Shown here in pieces: positions 33,966 to 43,076 of a stretch of DNA of 64,000 nucleotides. The translations under genes were made by a program, and so were the position numbers. Positions within the stretch are counted from its first letter, which is position 1. Each line of letters starts with the position of its first letter. Below the pieces are notes generated by a model. That model did no database searches and was not told the DNA's origin. It worked only from the letters and a program-made list of their open reading frames with translations. The stretch is from an uncultured Acetatifactor sp. GTDB lineage: Bacteria > Bacillota > Clostridia > Lachnospirales > Lachnospiraceae. The stretch lies in NCBI GenBank assembly GCA_910586485.1, contig CAJUIA010000011.1, forward strand, positions 1-64,000. Reading direction: 5' to 3'.

Positions 33966-34774
33966 TCTAATTGCCTCCCGTCAGAACGACGTTTTTTAAC
34001 ATCCGTTGTCCCATAATCACCATTACAGTAATCACAAGCGGTAATGGATTGCATTTTCCTCAGCTGCTCAAGTAAACCTCGCTTTTCCTCCGTTGTTGTG
34101 TTCGGGTCAAATATATCTAAGTATTCTTCCGCTCTGGCCGGAATTATTCCAAGCTCAACCCCGCGAATGGAACGACCGCACCAGTGCATCTGTCCGTTAC
34201 GGACATACCAGGAACCGCCTCTGCGTACATGTGAACAGCCGGCAAAAACAGTTTCATTTTCCTCTGCCGTACGATTGTGCGGAACGAAATCCCCATTATC
34301 TACCCAGCCGTCGCAATATTGGCTGTCGCCGTAATACTTTAAATACTTGTATGGAATTTCGCGCTGCTCCAACTGCAGGATATTTTTCTCTGATACTTCA
34401 GGTCGAACGCCATAGTCAGAGCAATGAACCATCACTTTCTTTCCATATTTTTTCAAAATCTTCAAAATATTATCTCGAAAGGGCACCGCGCAGTTAGAAA
34501 AAAGCCAAAGCTCAGCAAACTGTTCTTCATATTCAAAGCACTGCTCCAGCATAATGTCCAGTTCCGGATGCAGTAACGGCTCACCGCCGGTAATCTGCAA
34601 TCTGTCTACGGTGTCTATAATAGAAAACACCGCTTTCAGCGTTTGCGCAAATTCTTCTGTTGTCATTTGCGGCCGATAGTCATATTGAGGCACCAATACG
34701 CCGCATAGCTCACACTTCAAATTGCAGCGCATTGTGGGAGTCAGGTTAAGCGAGGGTAAATTTATCTGAGTCAT
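33959..34774 (-). CDS. Radical SAM protein (271 aa)
   Basis: Iron-sulfur enzyme cleaving S-adenosylmethionine. The cluster motif is C17-x3-C21-x2-C24 (MRCNLKCELC), followed by the ITGGEPLLHPEL motif (about 61-72). Further cysteines at the C-terminus (CDYCNGDYG) could bind an auxiliary cluster, as in SPASM/twitch proteins. ATGA overlap with the second radical SAM gene upstream suggests a stoichiometric pair. In this context it may modify a sugar or a protein side chain; the reaction is unknown. Confidence 0.85.
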   Translation of the reverse strand: MTQINLPSLNLTPTMRCNLKCELCGVLVPQYDYRPQMTTEEFAQTLKAVFSIIDTVDRLQITGGEPLLHPELDIMLEQCFEYEEQFAELWLFSNCAVPFRDNILKILKKYGKKVMVHCSDYGVRPEVSEKNILQLEQREIPYKYLKYYGDSQYCDGWVDNGDFVPHNRTAEENETVFAGCSHVRRGGSWYVRNGQMHWCGRSIRGVELGIIPARAEEYLDIFDPNTTTEEKRGLLEQLRKMQSITACDYCNGDYGTTDVKKRRSDGRQLEC

Positions 34775-36030
34775 TTTTCAAGTTCTCCCTTCTTTTCAAC
34801 TATAGGAGAAAAGTGCATCAGCCTCTTAGTCTGGACCGCAACAGGAACCTTACTTTCAAACTGCACGCAATGATTTCCGGAGCAGTAGTGACAGGCATCC
34901 ATATATTCGCCTCTTCCGGGCCTGGTTATAAGATGCTTCAGCCTTTCTGCAAAATCGTCATCCTCCTGCAGATCAATATAATTGCTGGCGGAATCTGGAA
35001 AGCCTCCCATATTACAGACAGCACTTCCCGTACTGCATAAATATCCCTTTCGATTAATCAGAAAAAGGACGTTACAGGATGTGCAAAGCCTGAATTTTTG
35101 AATCAGTTGTTCTTCATTGTCCGAAGACAGGGCGATTGTACTTGGTCGATCCCAATATGCGTAATTGGCAATTTCATAAGGAATATCATATCGTTCCAGA
35201 GTATCTGTAAGTTCTTTCATTCGGGCAGATATTTTCCCGTAATCAGAGATACGGACCAAAAACCGCTCTTCTTCCCGCATTGCATGAAAAATGTCCTCAT
35301 TGGGCAAAATTGTTCCATTTGTGATGATAGAAATCCGGTCAATCCGATGCTCCTGCCGCAGGCTTCGAATCATTTTAGCCAGTTCCGGGTGCAATAACGG
35401 TTCGCCTCCGTAGAAATTTACGATTCTGACATGCCCCAGTGCACTTAATACATTATTGAAGTCACGCATAATTTCGTCTGCAGGGTAATCACAAGGAGAG
35501 GCGACATAAGGAATAAACAGGGAACAATCCCTGCATCGCAGCGAGCAGCGTGTGGTAATATTTAAAAATATTTGGTCGATTCTGCCGCTGGACGTCTTCT
35601 GCTCCAGCACTGCGGCCAGATATTGCTCAATATTTCGAATCTCATACTCCTTTGAAGCCCAAAAATCATAATTTGAAAAATCTACTTCCATAAACAAAGA
35701 ACTGCAGTCATAAATTTCCCTGTAGCCCAGTTCCCGGCACATATCATAAATGCTGTTATGAAATACTGCAGAAATCAGCACCACTGCGTCAGGATACCGC
35801 TTTTTCAGCATCTCCGGCGAAATAACCTCATGCCCGCAGAACTGCGTACCCCATTTATCCTCGGCAATATCGCAAAACGCTTCATAAATAACTCCCTTTT
35901 TATTTAAACAATGTGCCGCAGCGCCGCCGATTTTACCGGCGCCCCATAATACCAGCGGATTGTTCAGCCGTTCAAAATTCGGTTGATCCCAGTCCCGGAA
36001 ATATTCGGGATGTGCATACCGATAGATCAT
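34771..36030 (-). CDS. Radical SAM protein fused to a Rossmann-like domain (419 aa)
   Basis: Residues 25-115 form a small nucleotide-binding domain (LVLWGAGKIGGAAAHCL). From 155 comes a radical SAM core with C162-x3-C166-x2-C169 (RCSLRCRDC), NFYGGEPLLHPELAK and a C-terminal Cys-rich segment (CTSCNVL, CHYCSGNHC) fitting auxiliary Fe-S ligands. The same N-terminal domain type is found in the 388-aa and 289-aa proteins of this cluster, hinting at a shared substrate handle. GGAGGTGAAGCAAC precedes ATG 36030. Confidence 0.82.
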   Translation of the reverse strand: MIYRYAHPEYFRDWDQPNFERLNNPLVLWGAGKIGGAAAHCLNKKGVIYEAFCDIAEDKWGTQFCGHEVISPEMLKKRYPDAVVLISAVFHNSIYDMCRELGYREIYDCSSLFMEVDFSNYDFWASKEYEIRNIEQYLAAVLEQKTSSGRIDQIFLNITTRCSLRCRDCSLFIPYVASPCDYPADEIMRDFNNVLSALGHVRIVNFYGGEPLLHPELAKMIRSLRQEHRIDRISIITNGTILPNEDIFHAMREEERFLVRISDYGKISARMKELTDTLERYDIPYEIANYAYWDRPSTIALSSDNEEQLIQKFRLCTSCNVLFLINRKGYLCSTGSAVCNMGGFPDSASNYIDLQEDDDFAERLKHLITRPGRGEYMDACHYCSGNHCVQFESKVPVAVQTKRLMHFSPIVEKKGELEK

Positions 36031-36036
36031 GTTGCT

Positions 36037-36696
36037 TCACCTCCAAAAATCATATTCCTCCCAATTTGACGTAATTGTTTTCTCCGCATCCTGCAAATCC
36101 TCTGGCGTGTCCACCTCTAATCCTTCCATTAAGAGAGCCGTTGTAGGAAGATACTCTTCCAGTTGAACATAAAATAAAGTATTTTCATATTTTAGCTTAT
36201 CCACAGCCAGAAATGCGGCATTGGCAAGTTCATATTTCGAACATCTGTCATAGGAAAACCAGCGTACTTTTTCGTCCTCCACACCGGCATATATGGGATT
36301 TTTAGTCCTGGTCTTGGCCACCGCTATATAGTCCTTTCCGGCTTCACACGCCTGATGAAGCAAGCGAGAAGCCTTCCACCCAATAATGGTGTCGCCGTCA
36401 AGGAACAGTGCTTTCCCGCTTACGCCGCTTGCTCCCAGAAAATAGCTCTGCCGAAGATTTGTACTTTGAAAATTGCGGTTATGTATAAAGACCACATTAG
36501 AATTAACCGCAGAAACTTTTTGCATGACCTCATCCGCCTTATATCCCACCACCATCCGGACTTCATCAGCCCAAGCAAGAGCCTTTAACTGATATTCAAA
36601 AATTGCGTGCCCTCTTACTTCAACCAGGCATTTGGGAATCCCGGCTCCCAATCTGCTTCCAATGCCAGCAGCCGCAATTATAACTGTCTTTTTCAC
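36037..36696 (-). CDS. LicC/MobA-like NTP transferase (219 aa)
   Basis: Nucleotidyltransferase with signature VIIAAAGIGSRLGAGIPKCL (5-24, lysine of the PK pair) and DGDTIIG (about 99-105). LicC-type enzymes activate phosphocholine or sugar phosphates with CTP; the exact substrate cannot be read here. GTG start overlaps the methyltransferase stop (GTGA), preceded by AAAGGAGC. Confidence 0.82.
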   Translation of the reverse strand: MKKTVIIAAAGIGSRLGAGIPKCLVEVRGHAIFEYQLKALAWADEVRMVVGYKADEVMQKVSAVNSNVVFIHNRNFQSTNLRQSYFLGASGVSGKALFLDGDTIIGWKASRLLHQACEAGKDYIAVAKTRTKNPIYAGVEDEKVRWFSYDRCSKYELANAAFLAVDKLKYENTLFYVQLEEYLPTTALLMEGLEVDTPEDLQDAEKTITSNWEEYDFWR

Positions 36697-37562
36697 CTAC
36701 TGCAGCTCCTTTCAAATTTCATAATGGTATCCCTTACCCGGAAATCATAAGCCTGCGTCATCTGAAAGCCCATATGCTGCATCTCCAGAATAATTTGGTG
36801 ATTAAAAACGACATTATTATTGTTAAATTGTGTCCGTCTGTATTCGCGGCTGAGGCGTACAAAGTCGTGGTGCGAGCAGATAAAGGTATCACAGTTTTCC
36901 CCAATCCGACGCAGCAGCCACTTCCAATCCGGCGCATACATTATGGTTGCAATTAATATAATACATGTACGTTTAGAGTCACTTTCAAGGCGTGGGAATT
37001 CATTCTTCCGCAGATCATATAGAATTGTTTCCTCCGAATATCGGATGTAATCCACCGGAAGATAGCGGATATTTCCCGGCAGAAAAGCCCTGATTCTTTC
37101 ATTTGCTGCACCTATATCCACAATAGTGTCATATTTAGTAAAGTCAATCAACCGAGATACTACCCGGAGACGGCTCAGGGTATATTCGCCTTGTTCAACG
37201 GTACTTAGATTATTATTTTGTGTTCTGTCGTTCCACTCGATATGCTTCCAAAGCCTCGAACACCTCTCATCTCCGCAGAATCCAATCCCCCACTGATAAT
37301 GAATGCCTTCTTCAAATCCCATGTCCTTTAACTGGAATTCGATCTCCGTATGATAGATAATAGAGCCAATCAGTATCATAATATTGTCAGGATCTTCCTC
37401 AAGAAGCTTCTCCGGACCGTAAACAGGCTTGCCCAAATAGGTAGTTCCGATTAAATTGGGATCATTATCCACGAAATAGTCGATTCCCCGGTAGATCGCA
37501 TCCTGGTCCATTTCCCAGCGGACGGCATAATCAAAGCCTCCGAAAATGATATGTTTTTTCAT
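36693..37562 (-). CDS. Rossmann-domain/SAM methyltransferase-like fusion (289 aa)
   Basis: The N-terminal domain (1-95) is again the small Rossmann type (IIFGGFDYAVRWEMDQDAIY, YFVDNDPNLIG). The C-terminal half has a methyltransferase-like first loop (YDTIVDIGAANERIRAFLPG, about 144-163) and a later IILATIMYAPDWKWLL-type strand. The loop is GAANERIRAF rather than the usual GxGxG, so activity is not certain. AGGAG lies 10 bases before ATG. Cytoplasmic; coupled to the NTP transferase downstream. Confidence 0.65.
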   Translation of the reverse strand: MKKHIIFGGFDYAVRWEMDQDAIYRGIDYFVDNDPNLIGTTYLGKPVYGPEKLLEEDPDNIMILIGSIIYHTEIEFQLKDMGFEEGIHYQWGIGFCGDERCSRLWKHIEWNDRTQNNNLSTVEQGEYTLSRLRVVSRLIDFTKYDTIVDIGAANERIRAFLPGNIRYLPVDYIRYSEETILYDLRKNEFPRLESDSKRTCIILIATIMYAPDWKWLLRRIGENCDTFICSHHDFVRLSREYRRTQFNNNNVVFNHQIILEMQHMGFQMTQAYDFRVRDTIMKFERSCSR

Positions 37563-37572
37563 GTTGCTTCTC

Positions 37573-38409
37573 CTATTCCTCTGTCAGCTTCCATATCTCA
37601 AACACATTCCGTATCATACTTTCCGATGAGATATAATTTTCGGTAAAATCCAACTCCGTATCCAGAAAAGCATGTTTGCCGCCAACCCATGCTGGGAACG
37701 CCTCATGCAGTTTTTTCGGGTAACGTGCTTTAAATTCTTCAAACAGACTTCCCGATAAAAAAACATCATCCGCATACTCAAGCATGGAAGAGACATAATC
37801 TTTTATGTCATCAATCCCACCGGTATACTTTTCCGGATTAAGCGGGTCACAAATATCCGGAATCACATATCTGACATTTTTTATCTTAGGCCAAGTAAGA
37901 ATTCCTGGATTGGAAGCTACCACTATTGTCGGCATTTCCGAGCAGTCAACGCATTGCCGCAGAGTTTCAGCAAACATCACCTTATGTCCATTTTCATCAA
38001 GGCGGACTATAACAGGAAGCAGCTGCAGATGATACCGGTATGTATGGTCTGCTTCCCTGCTGCGCTCAAAAGCAACACGGGCAACTTCCTTATCGTCAGC
38101 ACTCCCGCCTTCCGGTATTCGTACGGTTCCACTTTCAGAGAAAAAGGTTACCTTCTGACCCATTCGTGCCAGCAAAACGGCTATTGTTTTAACATAACCG
38201 ATATAATAATTCCATCCCTCCACAGGCACAAAAATAAAATGCCGTACAGCGGAATCTTTCAGATGACAATACAACTCCAGGGGAAGCAAATCTAACGATG
38301 CCTCACTCTGAAAATATTCCGTATAGTCCTCCTGATCGCCGTAACGATATGCCATACTTATTTGTGAAGAGTTGGCTGCCCAATACAAAAATAAATGGAA
38401 CAGGGACAC
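37573..38409 (-). CDS. GT-B-like glycosyltransferase fragment at the insertion edge (278 aa)
   Basis: Segments such as RHFIFVPVEGWNYYIGYVKT, VTFFSES and the Asp-rich YVIPDICDPLNP resemble the N-terminal Rossmann half of GT-B glycosyltransferases. The usual C-terminal nucleotide-binding half is missing. The frame starts at GTG 38409 with no ribosome binding site, and an alternative ATG at 38355 also lacks one. The foreign block begins within about 35 bp. I infer that the native 5' end was replaced by the insertion, so the gene may be untranslated or shortened. Confidence 0.55.
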   Translation of the reverse strand: MSLFHLFLYWAANSSQISMAYRYGDQEDYTEYFQSEASLDLLPLELYCHLKDSAVRHFIFVPVEGWNYYIGYVKTIAVLLARMGQKVTFFSESGTVRIPEGGSADDKEVARVAFERSREADHTYRYHLQLLPVIVRLDENGHKVMFAETLRQCVDCSEMPTIVVASNPGILTWPKIKNVRYVIPDICDPLNPEKYTGGIDDIKDYVSSMLEYADDVFLSGSLFEEFKARYPKKLHEAFPAWVGGKHAFLDTELDFTENYISSESMIRNVFEIWKLTEE

Positions 38410-38445
38410 GATCAGCCAGCAATTCAGCTAATCATGTCTGTTGTG

Positions 38446-39276
38446 TCAATTCTTATCTGACTTAGAGTTTTTCTGCCTTGCACTGCTCCGGCGTTTCTTT
38501 GCGTCAGGCTCTAAGATTTCAGACTGACCAAGAATATCCGCCATATCGTCAATATTCTTTTCAGTCGGCTTAATTTTCAGGAACTGGCTGAATATGTAGG
38601 CAAGCCTTTGTTTGGAAGTGCCTACAAAATTTTCCGCTTTCTCAAGGATTTCTTCCCAATGTTCGGTTATGGTTTTGGGCGGGGCGGAGTCGATATCGCC
38701 TTTGTGGGCATCTCGGATATTTTTAATAATGGTGTGCATATCATCATCAATTACATGGGAAAAATATTCATTCAGTTCAAGGTGCTGCATATTCAGGGTA
38801 TTTAACTGCAGGTTATATTCGTCGGGATTGTGGCGTTTGAGCAGTATCTTTCTGCCTATGTCCACTACAAAATTTAGTGATTTGACCTGCATATCCGCAA
38901 GACCGTCCACATAGATCTCCAAGTCAATCATGAGCTTTCGGAACTGCTCATGGGTGATAAGTTCTGACAGGAGCAGCGTGTTTAGCTTCTGGTCGTTAAG
39001 AAGTGAGAGGGCGGCATCGCTCAGGTGCAGGTCGGATATGGAAATATTGTCATGCTGCCTGTTTTCAGTCAGACCAAGCAGGTAGTCTGTTGATACCTCA
39101 TAGAATTTTGCCAAGTCAATGATGTTCCTGTGGGGTATCTCTTTATAATCATCAGATTCATAAGAACCAAGTGTGGAAGCCGGGATTTTTATCTGTTGTG
39201 ATAGCTGCTCTAAAGTCAGTCCCTTTTCTACACGCAGGTCTTTCAGGCGTTCCTGAATACTTAATTGTGTTTTCAT
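38446..39276 (-). CDS. XRE-family regulator of the mobilizable element (276 aa)
   Basis: N-terminal helix-turn-helix (about 8-62; LRVEKGLTLEQLSQQIKIPA, then DLAKFYEVSTDYLLGL). The long C-terminal part is helical with no known catalytic motif and a lysine/arginine-rich tail. AGGGGAGAA precedes ATG 39276. It is divergent from the mobilization genes and probably controls them. It is the first gene inside the foreign block. Confidence 0.82.
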   Translation of the reverse strand: MKTQLSIQERLKDLRVEKGLTLEQLSQQIKIPASTLGSYESDDYKEIPHRNIIDLAKFYEVSTDYLLGLTENRQHDNISISDLHLSDAALSLLNDQKLNTLLLSELITHEQFRKLMIDLEIYVDGLADMQVKSLNFVVDIGRKILLKRHNPDEYNLQLNTLNMQHLELNEYFSHVIDDDMHTIIKNIRDAHKGDIDSAPPKTITEHWEEILEKAENFVGTSKQRLAYIFSQFLKIKPTEKNIDDMADILGQSEILEPDAKKRRSSARQKNSKSDKN

Positions 39277-39652
39277 TGATAATTCTCCCCTTTACAAAAA
39301 CAGAATACCACATTAACTGGAGAATTCCTACTATATTTTTCCAGCATAATAGAAATTTTCTGTTTTCGGGCAGATTTCTGACATGATGGATATACGGGAA
39401 AGCAGGCTGTTTTGTTGGATAATGGCAGTACAATTAAATGACTGTCCAAGCTGATATAAACCGCCAAGACTAATTTCAAAGTGATTTGAGCGCCAATACA
39501 ATACTGGACGATACAGCGCCGACAAGGGTTGCCTGTTAGGAAACAGCAAGGGGAGAACAGCAGAACAAATGAAACAGCCCGATTATGGGTGGAAAATTTA
39601 GTACCGGCAGGGTACTGTTAAATAAATTTGGAATCGGAGAAAGGAGTATGGA
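39277..39652. other. Divergent regulatory region of the mobilizable element
   Basis: No gene is supported. The region separates the regulator from the rightward genes and contains short hairpins, for example AGTACC (39599-39604) with GGGTACT (39610-39616). It is the likely site of divergent promoters; I could not pick a confident -10/-35 pair. Confidence 0.4.
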
Positions 39653-39916
39653 ATGAAGTTATCAAGATATGAACAGGAAGTTGTTGTCAATCTGAATGCA
39701 GATGAGGACGAAGCAACGGTTTACACAGCAAATCCGGCATGGATGCGGAAAATGGATAAACTGCATAAGGAGTTTCCAAATGTAATCCGGTTAAAGTCAT
39801 GGACAGAAGTAAGCAAGACATATGTTTTACCCAAAAATCTTATCCGGATTGGAAAGCCGAGGACATTAAGTGAAGCGCAGCTTAGGCATTTACAGGATTT
39901 GAGGGACAGGACATAA
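39653..39916 (+). CDS. Conserved small protein of mobilizable elements (87 aa)
   Basis: The product begins MKLSRYEQEVVVNLNADEDE and has a central WMRKMDKLHKEFP. Proteins of this kind recur next to mobilization genes in Firmicutes elements, with unknown function. AAAGGAG stands ahead of ATG 39653. No cysteine cluster, signal peptide or membrane segment. Confidence 0.65.
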   Translation: MKLSRYEQEVVVNLNADEDEATVYTANPAWMRKMDKLHKEFPNVIRLKSWTEVSKTYVLPKNLIRIGKPRTLSEAQLRHLQDLRDRT

Positions 39917-39969
39917 AATTTCACTAAAATAATCTAAATGAAATTGCGGTTTAAAACGGAATAAATAAG

Positions 39970-40059
39970 ATGAAGCATAAACAGGTGCAGCAAACGAAGG
40001 AGAGGATATTCGGTATATGGATGTCCTTTTTGTATGTCTGTATTTTTATCCAATATTAA
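39970..40059 (+). CDS. Possible 29-aa peptide
   Basis: ATG 39970 to TAA 40057-40059. The peptide is basic at the start (MKHKQVQQTKER) and hydrophobic at the end (IWMSFLYVCIFIQY). No clear ribosome binding site, so this may be chance. Confidence 0.2.
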   Translation: MKHKQVQQTKERIFGIWMSFLYVCIFIQY

Positions 40060-40089
40060 CAGCGTTACAGGCAGGGAGGAAGTGAAAAA

Positions 40090-40443
40090 ATGAGTGAGAG
40101 TAAACAGACACGCAGGGATGCGATTGATGCGGAATTACAGAGAACAAAAGCAGAGCTTGCCATCGCAAAGCACAGGGAAGCGAAGCTGCGCAACCAGATA
40201 AAGGGCATGACGGAGAAGGAACGCCGACATCGCAACATTATATGGGGAAGCCACTTTGAATACCTTCTCAGGGAAAAACTGAATATTTCAAAAGAACAGC
40301 TTGCCACGTTTGATGATGACAGGGTAAAGGATATTCTAAATATCCTGTTTTTGGATTTGTCTTTCCGTCAAATCATGCAGAATATTTTAGCTGAAAAATC
40401 TACACAACAATCCCCGAAGGAAATGAATAAAGGACATTCATAG
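40090..40443 (+). CDS. DUF3847-type protein of mobilizable elements (117 aa)
   Basis: A helical, charged protein with a coiled-coil N-terminus (about 10-45) and a conserved RHRNIIWGSHFEYLLREKL segment typical of DUF3847, which is found just upstream of MobA/MobL relaxases. It may be a relaxosome accessory or copy-control factor. GGGAGGAAG precedes ATG 40090. Followed by the oriT region. Confidence 0.75.
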   Translation: MSESKQTRRDAIDAELQRTKAELAIAKHREAKLRNQIKGMTEKERRHRNIIWGSHFEYLLREKLNISKEQLATFDDDRVKDILNILFLDLSFRQIMQNILAEKSTQQSPKEMNKGHS

Positions 40444-40519
40444 GAATTATCAGCCGTAACGTGGCGGGGGGCATTATAAAACTTTGTGGGCAGATAAAGG
40501 CTGTTCTTTAGCCTTTATC

Positions 40520-40680
40520 TGAACGCAAAGTTCACTAAAGGGTAGGGCGCAAGCCCGTAGGGGAATTGTCGTTTCCCCTGTTTTCTGCCGCAAGGCAGAA
40601 AAAGCCCCGCAGGGCGCACACACGCGAAGCGTGTATAAGTGCGCCCTTGTCAAACGTAGCTACGCTACGTTTTTCCATCG
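40520..40680 (+). other. Origin of transfer (oriT), MOBQ type
   Basis: The 240-bp gap before the relaxase is packed with hairpins: GGGCGCAAGCCC, TTCTGCCGCAAGGCAGAA, ACACGC/GCGTGT (40620-40634) and an AACGTAGC/GCTACGTT repeat. Directly after the ACACGC hairpin stands TAAGTGCGCCCT (40636-40647), which matches the nick region of RSF1010/MOBQ-type origins (TAARTGCGCCCT). The nick would be at or near its 3' end on this strand. Confidence 0.8.
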
Positions 40681-40690
40681 GGGATAGAAA

Positions 40691-42280
40691 ATGTGCAGAA
40701 GGAGGGAGATAACGATAAGCACGAAAATGATACACCTTAACGCAAAAATAATCAGCAGGGGCGGAGAAAAACCGCAGTCCGCTGTGGCTTCCGCCGCATA
40801 CCGGAGCGCAACAAAAATTTACTGCGAATATGATGGGGAGATAAAAGATTTTTCAAGGAAAGGTCATGTGATATATTCCGAAATCCTCTTACCGGAATAT
40901 GCGCCGAAGGAATTTGCTGACCGTTCCGTTTTATGGAACGCTGTTGAAAATTTTGAGAAAGGAAGCAGGGCGCAGCTTTCGAGGGAGGTTGAATTTTCCC
41001 TGCCTTGTGAGCTGGATGCGGATGAACGGTTAAAGGCTGCAAGAACACTTGCAGAATTTTTCAGGGATAAAGGAATGGTGGTTGACATGAATCTGCATAG
41101 TCCCGACCATGAGAACCCGAACCCGCACTGTCATCTTATGCTTACCATGCGCCCGTTCCAAAAAGACGGGACTTTTTTAGAAAAGAAATGCTGGCGGGAA
41201 TATGACCTTGATAAAAACGGTCAGAAAATCCCCACAAAGAAAGGAAATGATTATAAGTCACATAAGGTTTACGCTACTGATTGGGACGACAGGGGAAACG
41301 TGGAAAAATGGCGTGCATTGTGGGCAGATATTGAAACTGAATTTTATAAGAAGAACGGCTATGAGATTACAGCGGAACACCGTTCTTTTGAAAGACAGGG
41401 AATAGACCTTCTGCCGACAATCCATATGGGTGCTGCAGTGACCGCAATGGAGCGCAGGGGCATTCAAACCGAAGTCGGCAGCATGAACAGGGAGATTAAA
41501 AAAATCAATGCCCTTATTTTATCCAGCATGGAGAACATAGAGCGTCTGACAAATAAGATTGCTTTCCTTGAAAAAGAGAAAAAAGCGATTGCACAGGATA
41601 AAGAAAAAGAATTACCCGTACAGGAAAAGAAAGAGGATTCTTTAATTGCAGTCCTGATGGAATGGCAGCAAAACCGCAGCGCATTTATTCAGGACAATGA
41701 TATCCGGCAGCGCACAGACACAAAAACGGGCAACATAAAAGATTTTTCATCTATGGTGGCGTTTCTCCAGTCACATAAGATTGAAACGCTTGAGGATTTG
41801 CAGAAGCTGGCAGAGGACACCAAAAAACAGCGGAGTGACAATATTCACAACCAGCGTGAGTTAAATGCAAAGCTGAAAAAGATGTCCAACATCGTTGACA
41901 TCTACCATGCCTACAAGCCATATGCGGAATACCTGAAAAAGTATGAAAGTCTCTCCGGCAGGCAGAAACAGTCTTATTATGACAGGAATGCAGATAAGAT
42001 AGATACTGCACTCTCCTACCGTACAGGACTGAAAAATATGAGCGGTACGGATAAGCTGCTCCCCAAAACGTGGAAAAAGGAACTTGAAGAACTGAAAGCG
42101 GAAAGTGCAAAGATAAAACACGATTTGGCAGAAAATGATGCCATTCTTGGGGAACTTGCGGAGATTGCGGACAAGACAGCAATGGTACAGAGGACAAAAG
42201 CAAAACAGAATGAAATTCTTCCCAATCTTGGGGAGAAAAAAAGCGTAAAAAAGGAAAGGGGCAATTATGGCAGAGAATAA
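40691..42280 (+). CDS. MobA/MobL relaxase (about 529 aa)
   Basis: MOBQ-type transesterase that nicks oriT and pilots the strand into a conjugation channel supplied by another element. AKIISRGGEKPQSAVASAAY carries the N-terminal family signature; the histidine triad lies in HSPDHENPNPHCHLML (about 124-139). The C-terminal half is coiled-coil. The start is uncertain: ATG 40691 precedes an AAGGAGGG at 40697-40704, and ATG 40727 lies too far from it (21 bases). Overlaps the next gene by 14 bp. Confidence 0.9.
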   Translation: MCRRREITISTKMIHLNAKIISRGGEKPQSAVASAAYRSATKIYCEYDGEIKDFSRKGHVIYSEILLPEYAPKEFADRSVLWNAVENFEKGSRAQLSREVEFSLPCELDADERLKAARTLAEFFRDKGMVVDMNLHSPDHENPNPHCHLMLTMRPFQKDGTFLEKKCWREYDLDKNGQKIPTKKGNDYKSHKVYATDWDDRGNVEKWRALWADIETEFYKKNGYEITAEHRSFERQGIDLLPTIHMGAAVTAMERRGIQTEVGSMNREIKKINALILSSMENIERLTNKIAFLEKEKKAIAQDKEKELPVQEKKEDSLIAVLMEWQQNRSAFIQDNDIRQRTDTKTGNIKDFSSMVAFLQSHKIETLEDLQKLAEDTKKQRSDNIHNQRELNAKLKKMSNIVDIYHAYKPYAEYLKKYESLSGRQKQSYYDRNADKIDTALSYRTGLKNMSGTDKLLPKTWKKELEELKAESAKIKHDLAENDAILGELAEIADKTAMVQRTKAKQNEILPNLGEKKSVKKERGNYGRE

Positions 42281-43076
42281 AAAATATTACTTCCTTAAAC
42301 TCAAGGAAGATTTTTTTGACCAGCGTGAGATTGTAGTGTTGGAAGGCTCAAAGGACGGTGTCTTATATGTGAATATCCTGCTCAAGCTGTATTTAAAATC
42401 ATTGCAGCATAACGGGAAACTGCTCTTGAATGAGATGACGCCGCTTTCAGCGGAAATGATCGCACTGCTCACAAGGCATGAGACAGGAACGGTAGAGAGG
42501 GCGATGAGGGCATTCATGCAGCTTGGGCTTGTGGAAGTATTGGAGGATAATACTTTTTATATGCCGGAAATTGAGGAAATGACGGGAAAAGGCTCGTCTG
42601 ACGGGGAACGCAAGGCAAGATACCGCAGACAGAAAGCGGAAGGCAGCACGCCGCTTTTGATGGATAACAATATGGGAACGGGACAAAACTGGGACAATGT
42701 CCCACCTGTGTCCCAATTCTGTCCACCAGAGATTAGAGATAAGAGTATAGAGAATAGAGATAAGAACTTAGATAAAAGAGAGAGTGAGAGAGAAAAGGAC
42801 ACACACGCACCTACGAGACAGGAGATAAATCTTTACGGCAGATATGAAAATGTCAGCCTTACGGATAAAGAGCTGGAAATTTTGAAATCTGACTTTCCGG
42901 CAGATTACCAGTCCATGATAGAGCATCTGTCGGAATATATGGCTTACAGCGGAAAAACATATAAAAACCATTTAGCCATTATGGAGTGCTGGAAAAAAGA
43001 GGATATGAAGAAAGAACAGGCAAATAGGAACGGGTATTCCTATAACGGCAGTTTTAAGGAGGGTGACAGTTTATGA
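42267..43076 (+). CDS. Replisome-organizer-like replication protein (269 aa)
   Basis: The N-terminal domain (about 1-110; YYFLKLKEDFFDQREIVVLE, then GVLYVNILLKLYLKSL) matches the phage replisome organizer type, a winged-helix origin-binding protein. A charged linker (about 150-185) leads to a C-terminal helical domain (LEILKSDFPADYQSMIEHLS) resembling DnaD/loader contact regions. AAAGGGGC precedes ATG 42267; its stop overlaps the ATPase start (ATGA). With the ATPase it probably loads the host helicase, allowing replication of the excised circle. Confidence 0.75.
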   Translation: MAENKKYYFLKLKEDFFDQREIVVLEGSKDGVLYVNILLKLYLKSLQHNGKLLLNEMTPLSAEMIALLTRHETGTVERAMRAFMQLGLVEVLEDNTFYMPEIEEMTGKGSSDGERKARYRRQKAEGSTPLLMDNNMGTGQNWDNVPPVSQFCPPEIRDKSIENRDKNLDKRESEREKDTHAPTRQEINLYGRYENVSLTDKELEILKSDFPADYQSMIEHLSEYMAYSGKTYKNHLAIMECWKKEDMKKEQANRNGYSYNGSFKEGDSL

